Below are positions 52,472 through 60,999 of a stretch of DNA of 64,000 nucleotides, in pieces. This DNA comes from CAVYWD01 sp963772225. Its GTDB lineage: Bacteria > Myxococcota > Myxococcia > Myxococcales > UBA5297. The translations under genes were made by a program, and so were the position numbers. Below the pieces are notes generated by a model, which made no database searches, had not been told where the DNA came from, and saw only the letters and a program-made list of their open reading frames with translations. The stretch lies in assembly GCA_963772225.1 (NCBI GenBank), contig CAVYWD010000002.1, positions 620,001 through 684,000 of the forward strand, in the 5' to 3' direction. Position 1 is the first letter of the stretch, and every line of letters starts with the position of its first letter.

Positions 52472-53869
52472 ATGGCGGACGCGCGCGTCGAGCACGACAG
52501 CTTGGGCGAAGTCCAGGTCCCCGCCCAGCGCCTCTGGGGAGCGCAGACCCAGCGCTCGCTGGAGAACTTCAGCATCTCCGGAGAGACGATGCCTGCGGCG
52601 CTCCTCGTCGCATTGGCGCAGGTCAAGCGGGCCTGCGCGCGCGTAAACCGGGAGCTCGGACGGGTCGACCCCAAGAAGGCGGACGCCATCGCCGCCGCCG
52701 CCGACGAGGTGATCCGAGGCGATCACGCGGGCGAGTTCCCGCTCGTCGTCTGGCAGACCGGGAGCGGCACCCAGACCAACATGAACATGAACGAGGTCCT
52801 CGCCAATCGGGCCAGCGAGCTGCTCGGCGGCCCGCGCGGTCGAGAGCGGCTCGTCCACGCGAATGACGAGGTCAACCGCAGCCAGTCCACGAACGACGCG
52901 TTCCCCACCGCCCTCCACCTCGCCGCGGCGCGCGCGCTCGTCCACGAGGTCGCCCCGGCCTTGCGCGGGCTCCAGGCGACGCTCGAGGCCAAGGCGAGCG
53001 CCTTCGCGGACGTCGTGAAGATCGGCCGGACGCACCTGCAGGACGCCACGCCGCTGACGCTGGGCCAGGAGATCTCCGGTTGGGCCTCCCAGCTCTCGCA
53101 CGCCGCCGCCCACGTCGACAGCGCGCTGCCTCACCTCTACGAGCTGCCCATCGGCGGGACGGCGGTGGGCACCGGGCTCAACGCCCCCGCCGACTTCGGC
53201 GCGCGCGTCGCGGCCGAGCTGGCGCGCGCGACCTCCCTGCCCTTCGTCACCGCGCCCAACAAGTTCGAGGCGCTGTCGGCGCGCGACGCGCTGGTCTTCG
53301 CGCACGGGGCCCTCAAGACCGCGGCCGCGGCGCTCATGAAGGTGGCCAACGACGTCCGTTGGCTCGCCTCGGGCCCGCGCGCCGGCCTGGGCGAGCTGCG
53401 CCTGCCGGAGAACGAGCCCGGCTCGTCCATCATGCCCGGCAAGGTCAACCCGACTCAGAGCGAGGCGCTGGTCATGGCGGCCGCGCAGGTGTTCGGCAAC
53501 GACGTGGCCGTCAACATCGCGGGCGCCACCGGCAACTTCCAGCTCAACGTGAACCTGCCGCTCTTCGCACACGCGTTCCTCCAGTCGGCGCGGCTCTTGG
53601 CCGACGGCGCGCGCAGCTTCGACGACCGGTGCGCGAAGGGCCTTCAGCCCGACCGCGAGCGCATCGAAGCGAACGTGAGGAGCTCGCTCATGCTGGTCAC
53701 CGCGCTCAACCCGCACATCGGCTACGACAGCGCCGCGCGCATCGCCCGGCTCGCCCACCAGAAAGGCGTGCGCCTCAAGGAGGCCGCGCTGGAGCTCGGG
53801 CTCGTCACCGCGGAGCAGTTCGACGCCTGGGTGCGGCCGGAGGCGATGACGGGGCCCGAGACGAAGTGA
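52472..53869 (+). CDS. fumC: Fumarate hydratase, class II
   Basis: A 465-residue iron-independent fumarase that interconverts fumarate and L-malate in the TCA cycle. Motifs are LWGAQTQRSLENFSISGETM, WQTGSGTQTNMNMNEVLANR, NRSQSTNDAFPTALHLAA, KIGRTHLQDATPLTLGQEIS and the superfamily signature GSSIMPGKVNPTQSEA. The ATG at 52472 is preceded by AAGGAGAG. The upstream in-frame ATG at 52331 overlaps the divergent gene and is not used. It is followed 46 bases later by the NTT-HEAT gene, so they may be co-transcribed. Confidence 0.96.
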   Translation: MADARVEHDSLGEVQVPAQRLWGAQTQRSLENFSISGETMPAALLVALAQVKRACARVNRELGRVDPKKADAIAAAADEVIRGDHAGEFPLVVWQTGSGTQTNMNMNEVLANRASELLGGPRGRERLVHANDEVNRSQSTNDAFPTALHLAAARALVHEVAPALRGLQATLEAKASAFADVVKIGRTHLQDATPLTLGQEISGWASQLSHAAAHVDSALPHLYELPIGGTAVGTGLNAPADFGARVAAELARATSLPFVTAPNKFEALSARDALVFAHGALKTAAAALMKVANDVRWLASGPRAGLGELRLPENEPGSSIMPGKVNPTQSEALVMAAAQVFGNDVAVNIAGATGNFQLNVNLPLFAHAFLQSARLLADGARSFDDRCAKGLQPDRERIEANVRSSLMLVTALNPHIGYDSAARIARLAHQKGVRLKEAALELGLVTAEQFDAWVRPEAMTGPETK

Positions 53870-53915
53870 CCGCGTCTCCCCATCGCCGCGGGCGGCCTGC
53901 TAGAGTCGGTCGATC

Positions 53916-56813
53916 ATGGGAAGAGCGCAGCGCGACCGCCTCGTCGAGACGCTCTTTCAGATCCGCCCGGGCGAAGGTCCCCTCACTGTCCACCTGTTCC
54001 TCCAAAACCTCTGCGTAGTCGGGGCCTTCATCGTCGGCCGGTCGGCGCGCGACGCCCTCTTCCTGGCGCGCGCCTCCAAGGACCAGCTGCCCGCCATGTA
54101 CATCGCCTCGGCGGTCGCCGTGGCGCTGGCAGGCGTGGCCTACGCCCGCGTCGCCGACCGGGCCCGGCGCGACCGGCTCACCGCCGGCCTGGCGCTCGCT
54201 TTCGCCGCAGCGCTGGCCGGGGTACGCCTGGCGATGCCTCGGACCGGCGGCTGGATTTTCAGCGCCCTCTACGTGCTGGTGGAGGTCTGCGGCGCGCTCA
54301 CCCTCATTCAGTACTGGACCCTGGCGAGCGATTCGTTCCACGCCCGCGACGCCAAGCGCTTGTTCGGCACCATCGGCGCCGGCGGCACGGTGGCCAACGT
54401 CGTGCTCGGCGGCGCGATCGGCGCCATGGCCAAGCGGTTCGGCGCCGAGGACCTTCTGTGGCTCGCCGCCCTCCTCCTCGTCGGCCATGCCGCGCTGGCG
54501 CTGCGGCTCGGCCAGCGGATGCACGCCCGAGCGGCACCGCGCCAGCGCGCCTCCCGCGGCAAGGTGCCCGGCGCGTCGCGCGTGTTCGAGTCGCCGCATT
54601 TGCGGATTGTCGCGGCGCTCGCGGCGGTGACGTTCCTGACCACCACCCTCGTCGACTTCCAGTTCAAGACCATCGCCGCCGCGCACTTCAGCCAGAACGC
54701 CCTCGCCGCGTTCTTCGGCCAGTTTTACGCGGTGACCGGCCTCTTCGCCCTGGCCATCCAGTTCTTCGGCAGCGCCCGGTTCCTCTCGCGCTTCGGGGTC
54801 GTGGCCGCGCTGGGCGTCCTCCCCTTCTTCTTGGGGGCCGGCAGCGTCGCGGTGCTCCTCTCCTCGGCGCTCTGGGCGGCCACGTTTGCCAAGGGCGGCG
54901 AGTTCGTCTTCCGCTACACCCTCAACGACGCCACCACCCAGCTCCTCTATCTCCCGGTACCGGCCCAGCTGCGCGCCGGCGCCAAGGCGTTCATCGACGG
55001 CGTCCTCAAGCCGGGCGCCATCGGCCTCGCGGGCGCCTTCCTCCTCGCCTACCGGACCTTCGCGGGCGGCGCGACGGCGCCCCTGGCAGCCCTGAGCGCG
55101 GTGCTCTGCGCAGCTTGGGGGCTCATCGTCCTGCGGCTGCGAGCCCCCTACGTGCGCTCGCTGCAGGACACCCTGCGGCGGCGCTCGCTCGACCTCGCCG
55201 GGGCGCGGGAGAGTTTGGTCGACGGGTCGACGTCGAGGGTGCTGGTCGCCGCGCTCTCCTCGCCCGACGCGAAAGAAGTGCTCAACGCGCTGGAGCTCTT
55301 GCCGCAGGGGCACCTCGCGCGCGCCGTCCAGGTGGGCGCTCAGGTGGTGCGGCTCTTGGCCCACCCGAGCGCCGAGGTGCGCGCCGCCGCCCTCGGCCAC
55401 CTGGGCGCCAGCGGCTCCCTCCAGTACGGCAACGCCGCCTTCCGACTCTTCGACGACCCCGAGCCGGCGGTGCGAGCGGCCGCCATCGACGCCTTCTGCG
55501 CCATCGGCCGGGACAAGGCGGTGCGGAGCGTGAAGGGCTTCCTCGCGGATCCGCAGGCCCCCATCCGCGCGGCGGCCATCGCCAGCATGATCCGCTACGG
55601 CGGCCTCGACGGCGTCTTGGCGGCGGCCGAAGGGCTCAAGGAGCTCATCGCCGACCCGCGGCCCGCCATGCGCGCGCAGGCGGCGCGGGCGCTGGGGGCC
55701 ATCGGCGTCAAGAACTTCTACCAGCCGGTGCTCGAGCTCATGAACGACGCCGACCTGTCGGTCCGCCGCGCGGCCATCGCCGCCGCGGGCGCGCTCAAGG
55801 CGCCCGAGCTCGCCACGGCGCTCATCTATAGGCTCGCGCTCCCCGACACCGCCGCCGAGGCGACCGACGCGTTGGCGGCCTACGGGCCGGGCATCGAGGC
55901 GACCCTGGAGCGCGTCCTGGAGAACGCGCTCGAGGAGCCGTCGCTGCGCAGCGCCATCCCCCGCGTGCTGGGGCGGTTGGGGACGGCGCGGGCGGTGCAA
56001 ATCCTCACCGGCCACCTCCTGGACCGCGACGAGGCCGTCCGCCGCAGCCTCTACCGGGCGCTGGGGAGGGCCCTGAAGCGCAAGCGCGGGCTCGCGGTGG
56101 AGCGAAAGGCGCTCGCCCGCGCCATCGATCACGAGCTCTCGCGGGCCTACCACGCGGTCGCCTGCGCCCAGGCGCTTCAGTTGCCTGCGGGGCGCGGCCC
56201 CCTTCCGCGCGAGCCCGTCGAGGCGGCCCGCGCCCTGCTCGGCTCGGCGTTGACCGAGAAGGGAGCTCAGGCCGAGGAGCGGCTGTTCACGTTGCTCGAC
56301 ATCCTGCACCCCGAGGCGGAGATCGAGCTGCTCTTCGCCGGGCTCCAGGACGCCGCGGCCCAGGACGCCGCGCGGCGGCGCGCCAACGCCATCGAGCTCC
56401 TCGACAACGTCCTCGACCGGCCGCTGCGCCACAAGCTCTTCCCGCTCCTCGAGGAGCAGCCGCGCGAGGCCAAGCTCCGCGCCGCGCGAGCCCTCTTCCC
56501 GCTGCCCCAGGGCGAGCCCGCGGCGCGCCTCGCCGAGCTCCTCCAGGACGAGAGCGCCTGGGTTCGGGCCTGCGCCCTGCACCTGTGTGGCGTGCAGAGC
56601 GAGCAGGCGCAGCGGGCCGAGGTGGCCGCGAACCTCGAGCACCCATGGTCGGTGGTGCGCGAGGCGGCGGTCTTTGCGGTCCAAAGGCTCCATCGCCCCG
56701 CGGAGCTGGAGCATTTGTTATCGGGGCTCGCCGGCGATGAGTCGCCCGCGGTGCGCGCCCGCGTGGAGGCCGCGCTCGCCTCTGCGCCGGCCGGTCGCCC
56801 CGCCGCCTCGTGA
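53916..56813 (+). CDS. NTT-family (ADP/ATP translocase-like) carrier fused to HEAT repeats
   Basis: A 965-residue protein. Residues 1-430 are a multi-helix carrier domain similar to bacterial nucleotide transporters of the Npt1/Npt2 (TlcA) family: FIVGRSARDALFLARASKDQ, GGTVANVVLGGAIGAMAKRF and EFVFRYTLNDATTQLLYLPV. The rest is a HEAT/Armadillo-type array (VRLLAHPSAEVRAAALGHLG, DDPEPAVRAAAIDAFCAIG, DADLSVRRAAIAAAGALK). The classical family in parasites exchanges ATP for ADP; in free-living bacteria the substrate is unknown. The soluble repeat array suggests a protein-interaction or sensing role. The frame is intact. Confidence 0.87.
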   Translation: MGRAQRDRLVETLFQIRPGEGPLTVHLFLQNLCVVGAFIVGRSARDALFLARASKDQLPAMYIASAVAVALAGVAYARVADRARRDRLTAGLALAFAAALAGVRLAMPRTGGWIFSALYVLVEVCGALTLIQYWTLASDSFHARDAKRLFGTIGAGGTVANVVLGGAIGAMAKRFGAEDLLWLAALLLVGHAALALRLGQRMHARAAPRQRASRGKVPGASRVFESPHLRIVAALAAVTFLTTTLVDFQFKTIAAAHFSQNALAAFFGQFYAVTGLFALAIQFFGSARFLSRFGVVAALGVLPFFLGAGSVAVLLSSALWAATFAKGGEFVFRYTLNDATTQLLYLPVPAQLRAGAKAFIDGVLKPGAIGLAGAFLLAYRTFAGGATAPLAALSAVLCAAWGLIVLRLRAPYVRSLQDTLRRRSLDLAGARESLVDGSTSRVLVAALSSPDAKEVLNALELLPQGHLARAVQVGAQVVRLLAHPSAEVRAAALGHLGASGSLQYGNAAFRLFDDPEPAVRAAAIDAFCAIGRDKAVRSVKGFLADPQAPIRAAAIASMIRYGGLDGVLAAAEGLKELIADPRPAMRAQAARALGAIGVKNFYQPVLELMNDADLSVRRAAIAAAGALKAPELATALIYRLALPDTAAEATDALAAYGPGIEATLERVLENALEEPSLRSAIPRVLGRLGTARAVQILTGHLLDRDEAVRRSLYRALGRALKRKRGLAVERKALARAIDHELSRAYHAVACAQALQLPAGRGPLPREPVEAARALLGSALTEKGAQAEERLFTLLDILHPEAEIELLFAGLQDAAAQDAARRRANAIELLDNVLDRPLRHKLFPLLEEQPREAKLRAARALFPLPQGEPAARLAELLQDESAWVRACALHLCGVQSEQAQRAEVAANLEHPWSVVREAAVFAVQRLHRPAELEHLLSGLAGDESPAVRARVEAALASAPAGRPAAS

Positions 56814-56841
56814 CGCCCTTGGCATCCCTTCGGTGAGGTCG

Positions 56842-57255
56842 ATGATCTCCACGGTCGAGAAAGTGCTCTTCCTCAAGTCGGTCGACCTGTTCTCCCAGAT
56901 CCCCGGGGAGGACCTGGCGCAGCTGGCGCTGATCACCGGCGAGGAGAGCCGCGAGAACGGCGAGGAGATCTTCGGCGAAGGCGAGGTCGGCGACGCGCTC
57001 TACATCGTGCTCGACGGCGCCGTCCGGGTGCACCGCGGCGAGAAGACCATCGCCGAGCTCGGCCTTCGCGAATGCTTCGGCGAGATGGCCATCCTGGATG
57101 CGGCGCCGCGCTCGGCGACGGTGACCGCGGTGGGCGAGGTCGCGCTGCTCAAGATCAGCCGCGAGGATTTTCAGGACATCATGGCCGAGAAGCACGCCAT
57201 CGCCGTGGGGATCATCAAGGTCCTCACCCGGCGGCTCCGCGACGCCATCCGCTAG
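56842..57255 (+). CDS. Stand-alone cyclic-nucleotide-binding domain protein
   Basis: A 137-residue single-domain protein of the Crp/cNMP-binding fold (FLKSVDLFSQIPGEDLAQLA, IFGEGEVGDALYIVLDGAVR, phosphate-binding-cassette region CFGEMAILDAAPRSATVTA). The PBC has the GEM and RSA elements but no DNA-binding domain follows, so it acts as a ligand-binding module or subunit. It lies 28 bases after the NTT-HEAT gene, suggesting it is a regulatory partner of the carrier; that is inference. ATG at 56842, with GGTGAGGTCG just upstream. Confidence 0.85.
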   Translation: MISTVEKVLFLKSVDLFSQIPGEDLAQLALITGEESRENGEEIFGEGEVGDALYIVLDGAVRVHRGEKTIAELGLRECFGEMAILDAAPRSATVTAVGEVALLKISREDFQDIMAEKHAIAVGIIKVLTRRLRDAIR

Positions 57256-57333
57256 GCCCCGCCTGAGCCGGGCCTGCCCTGCCTGCTATATTCCGGCCCG
57301 ACGGACCCACCTCGCGGGCGCCCAGGGAACCAC

Positions 57334-59134
57334 GTGAACTGCCGGCAGTGCGGACAGCTCCTCGACTCGACCAGCCGGTTCTGCAACCTCTGCGGTGCGG
57401 CCATCGACGGCTCCGAGGACCTCAGCGCACCGGTCCGCGAGGGTGACGTCTTCGAGGGCAAATGGCGCCTCCTCGAGAAGCTGGGCCAGGGCGGCATGGG
57501 CTCGGTCTACCGGGCGCAGGACCTGTCGCTCGACCGCGAGGTCGCCGTCAAGGTCCTGGCGGGCACGCTCTGCAACGACGCGGAGTTCGTCGCCCGCTTC
57601 GAGCGCGAGGCCAAGCTCACCGCGCACCTGGATCACCCCAACGTCGTCCTGGTCTACGCGGTGGGCAAGCACCGCGGGCGGCCGTTCATCGTCATGAAGC
57701 GCTTGGAGGGAGAGACCCTGGCCCGGCGGCTCCAGGACATGCCCCGCGGCCTGCCGGCGGAGGGGACGCTGGAGATCTTCCGACAGATCTGCTCGGGCCT
57801 CGACTACATCCACTCCAAGGGCTTCGTGCACCGCGACATCAAGGCCGGGAACATCTTCCTCGGGCCGGACGGGCGCGCGACCATCCTGGATTTCGGCATC
57901 CTCCGCGACACCCGGCCCGGCCAGAATCTCACCCGCGCCGGCCAAATGATGGGGACGCCGCATTACATGTCGCCCGAGCAGGCGATGGCCCGCAAGACCG
58001 ACCCTCGCGCCGACATTTACGCCCTGGGCATCTTGCTCTTCGAGTGCCTGACGGGTCAGCTCCCCTTCGTCGGCGAGAACGACCTGGCCACGCTGCACAT
58101 GCAGCTCAAGAAGCCCCCTCCCGACCCGAGAGAGCTGGCGCCCTCGCTGCCCCTGGGCATCACCCAGGTGACCGCGCGCGCGATGGCCAAAGTCCCCGCC
58201 GAGCGCTACGCCTCGGCCCCCGAGCTGCTCGCGGACCTCGAGGCCGCGCTCGGCGCCAACCCCGTCTGCGACGAGCAGGAGCCGACGCAGATCGGGCGCC
58301 GCACGCCCGCGCGCAAGGGCCCGGCTCGGCCGGCCGACAGGGCTCGGACGCCTCGGCCCTCGATCCCGGCGCGGCCCGCGCCTCCCTCCAGGCCGTCGAA
58401 TCCGCGGGCCGTGCCCGCTCGAGCCGCGGGTAGTCTCAGCGACCCTCGCCGTTCGCTCGCAGCGGCCCCCGAGCCCTCGCCCCTGGGCTTGGCCGACGAT
58501 GCGGCGGTCTTCGAGCCAGAGCCGACCCCTACCCCTGAGCCCGTGCCGCCTGCGCCGGTCGCCCGGACCGAGCTGCCGGAGGCAGAGGACGCGCCGCGGT
58601 CCTCGGGAGGCGGCGCCTTCAAGGTCCTGCTCGCCCTGCTTGCGCTCGGCGCAGTGAGCTACAGCGTCTGGCGCGTGGTCACCGCCGTCGAGCCGACCGC
58701 CGAGGAGCCTCCAGACCTGCTTCGCCCCCTGCGCGAAGAGGCGCTGGCCGCGAAGGCGCCTCCGCCCGCTCCCGAGCCATCGCCCAGCCCCAAGCCGACC
58801 GAGACGCCCACGGCCGCGCCGACTCCCGAAGCCAAGGTCGCGCGCCCCCCACGGCCAGCCAAGCCCGCCCGCGCTCCGGCGTCTGGCGAGGACCCGAAGG
58901 CCGCCTTCGGCGCGCTCCGGGTAATGACCACGCTGCGCGGCGAGCTCTACTGGGCCACGCTGTACGTCGACGGCGAGCAGCGCGGGGCGACGAACCGGAC
59001 GGTCAACGACATCCCGGTGGGCGAGCACGAGATCCGCCTCGAGCGATCTCGGCTTCCAGCCGCTCCGTCGCCAGGTGGTCGTCAGGCCGGGGACGGCAGA
59101 GGCGATTCAGATCGAGCTCGTGCCCGCCCCATAG
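57334..59134 (+). CDS. Ser/Thr protein kinase with N-terminal zinc ribbon and C-terminal PEGA domain (one frameshift)
   Basis: About 599 residues after correction. A zinc ribbon opens the protein (NCRQCGQLL...FCNLCGAAI, two CxxC). The kinase domain (about 45-310) has LGQGGMGSVYRA, VAVKVLAG, HRDIKAGNIFLG, DFGILRD and GTPHYMSPEQAM. A long Pro/Ala linker contains a transmembrane helix (FKVLLALLALGAVSYSVWRV). A PEGA-like periplasmic module follows (ELYWATLYVDGEQRG, NDIPVGEHEIRLER). A +1 base near 59049 breaks the end; the other frame gives a natural finish at TAG 59132. The start is GTG at 57334. Length is 1 modulo 3. Confidence 0.9.
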
Positions 59135-59162
59135 CTGGGAGCGGCGAAGGGAGCGCCGCGCT

Positions 59163-59636
59163 TCAGCCCTCTTCGTCCGCGCGCCGCTGCAGCTCGGCCA
59201 TCGCGTCGATCTCCTCGCGCGTCCAGAGGCGCCCGCGGCCCGCGCCCGGGCAGAATGACGCGACCTCGGCCGACCACTTGCGAGGGCTCAAGAGCTCCGG
59301 CCAGAACGGCCAGGTCCTGCACTGCGTCGGCCTGGCCTCGTAAACCTGGCAGCGCCGCTCGGAGAGGAAGATGCAGGCCGAGGTGCCGGGTGCGTCCCGG
59401 AGCGCAAGCCGCCCCTCGACGAGGCGCGCGAAGCGCCGCCTCAGGCCCCGCGCCGTGACCTTCAATTGCGCGGCGAGGCGCCGCGCGTCCGAGCGGGTGA
59501 GGTAGACGTACCCGCTTTCGCCGTGCGTCACGCAGCACCGGCCAGAGCCCTGGCACTCGAATCGAATTTGCGCGATCCGCCTCGGCCGCGCGGATTGAGT
59601 CTCCAATGAAGCGCTCTCCGATGGTTTCGCGGCCAT
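59163..59636 (-). CDS. YkgJ family zinc/iron-chelating protein
   Basis: A 157-residue protein of the YkgJ/CxxxCxxC group (Pfam putative zinc- or iron-chelating domain). It has RFECQGSGRCCVTHGESGYV near the N-terminus, GTSACIFLSERRCQVYEARP and the family core PTQCRTWPFWPELL, and ends with a charged helix. The conserved cysteines C..CC..C..C..C fit metal or cluster binding. The exact role is unknown. It is convergent with the zinc-ribbon kinase gene. ATG at 59636. Confidence 0.88.
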   Translation of the reverse strand: MAAKPSESASLETQSARPRRIAQIRFECQGSGRCCVTHGESGYVYLTRSDARRLAAQLKVTARGLRRRFARLVEGRLALRDAPGTSACIFLSERRCQVYEARPTQCRTWPFWPELLSPRKWSAEVASFCPGAGRGRLWTREEIDAMAELQRRADEEG

Positions 59637-59739
59637 GCACGAATGGATGGGGCATCGCCGCTGGACTGCGCTCTGCCGCAGCGCAGGCCTGGTTCAGGCC
59701 CGGACCCTACACCACCTCGGCCGAATGGGCGCCGGCGAG

Positions 59740-59790
59740 CGACCTCTCCCCCTTCGCCCCCTCCCCGCGAGCGGGGAGGGGGTTGAGGGG
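59740..59790. repeat. GC-rich palindromic intergenic repeat, copy C
   Basis: CGACCTCTCCCCCTTCGCCC then CCTCCCCGCGAGCGGGGAGG, followed by GGGTTGAGGGG. It abuts the stop codon of the oxidoreductase gene on the minus strand and may work as its transcription terminator. Confidence 0.8.
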
Positions 59791-60712
59791 CTACGCCACC
59801 TGCAGGATGATCTTCCCGTGGGAATGCCCGGCCTGGTTGAGCTCCAGCGCCTCCCTCGCCTTGTCCAGAGGCAGCACCTTGGTGATGTGCGACTTGAGGG
59901 CCCCGCTCGCCGCGAGCCTGGCAAGCTCCTCCAGGTCCTCGGTGTCGTACTCCATCCCGAACTCCACGGCGCGGGCGCCCGTTTTCTTGGCCGCCGCCGC
60001 GTCGATTTCGCCGATGAGATTGATGAGCGTGCCGCCCTTCTTGAGCACCGACCATGAGCGCGCCTGCGTCTCCCCGCCCAAAGGGTCGATGACGACGTCC
60101 ACGTCCCGCACCCGGTCCTCGAACCGCTCTCGGCGGTAGTCGATGAGCTCCTCGACCCCCACGCTCCGCAGCCAGTCGAAGCTCTCGCTGCTGGCAGTGC
60201 CGACCACCCGAGCGCCCTTGAGCTTGGCGATCTGCGCGGCCATCGAGCCCACGCCGCCGCTGGCGCCGTGGATCAGGAACACCATCCCCGGCTTCGCGCC
60301 TGCGGTGTCGACCACCGCCTGCCAAGCCGTGAGGCTGGGCATGGGCAGAGAGGCCGCGGTCGCGAAGTCCAGGGCGTCGGGTTTCTTGACCAGGTCGGCC
60401 ACCGGCACCACCGCGTAGTCCGCGAAGCTCCCGAAGACCTCTCCGAAGACCGCGTCGCCGCTCCGAAGGGGAGTGGTCGATCCCGGGCCCAGAGCCTCGA
60501 TGACCCCGGAGAAATCCTGACCCAACGTCAGCGGGACCTTGTCGGCCCCCTCCGGGTTGTAGATTCTGCTCGCGGACCATCCAGTCCACCGGGTTGACGG
60601 CTGCAGCGTGGATGCGCACGAGCGCCTGCCCTGCCCCGACCTTGGGCGTCGGTAGGTCTTCCACCCGTACCTCGTCCGGCCCGCCGAAGTGATGGATGCG
60701 CACCGCTCTCAT
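59791..60712 (-). CDS. NADP-dependent quinone-oxidoreductase-like MDR enzyme (one frameshift)
   Basis: About 306 residues after correction, of the medium-chain zinc-independent quinone oxidoreductase type. The N-terminal part (MRAVRIHHFGGPDEVRVEDL, VRIHAAAVNPVDWMV) is broken by a +1 insertion near 60565. The second frame continues VPLTLGQDFSGVIEALGPGS, a cofactor site FLIHGASGGVGSMAAQIAKL, and ends LELNQAGHSHGKIILQVA. Length is 1 modulo 3. The substrate is probably a quinone or enone. No zinc-binding cysteines are seen. The start is ATG at 60712. Confidence 0.9.
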
Positions 60713-60810
60713 GGAAATCCCCCTTGGCTCACGCTCACCGCATGGGTGCGCATTCCCGCCGTGCGGAGCCAAGATTCCCAGCTCGAACCTGTGACGAAAG
60801 TGCCCTCTCA

Positions 60811-60874
60811 CCTCTCGAACGACCCCTCCCCTTCGCCCCCTCCCCGCGAGCGGGGAGGGGGTAGGGGGGTGAGG
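60811..60874. repeat. GC-rich palindromic intergenic repeat, copy D
   Basis: CCTCTCGAACGACCCCTCCC, CTTCGCCCCC and TCCCCGCGAGCGGGGAGGGG, then GTAGGGGGGTGAGG. It is the longest copy and shares about 50 bases with copy C. It lies between the alpha-galactosidase gene end and the oxidoreductase gene start. Confidence 0.8.
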
Positions 60875-60999
60875 AGCACGACCGCGGTGGAGCAATTCGC
60901 CGCCGATGCAGCCGCGAGCGTCGACTCGCAAGCCGCCCACGGTCGCCTCAAAAGGAAAAGGCAGCGGCTGCTTTGGCTCGAAGCTTTCTCCGGCCCGCA

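Noticed and set aside
53805..56714. 969-codon open frame on the minus strand
   Set aside because: Antisense shadow of the NTT-HEAT gene, no recognisable domain and no ribosome site.
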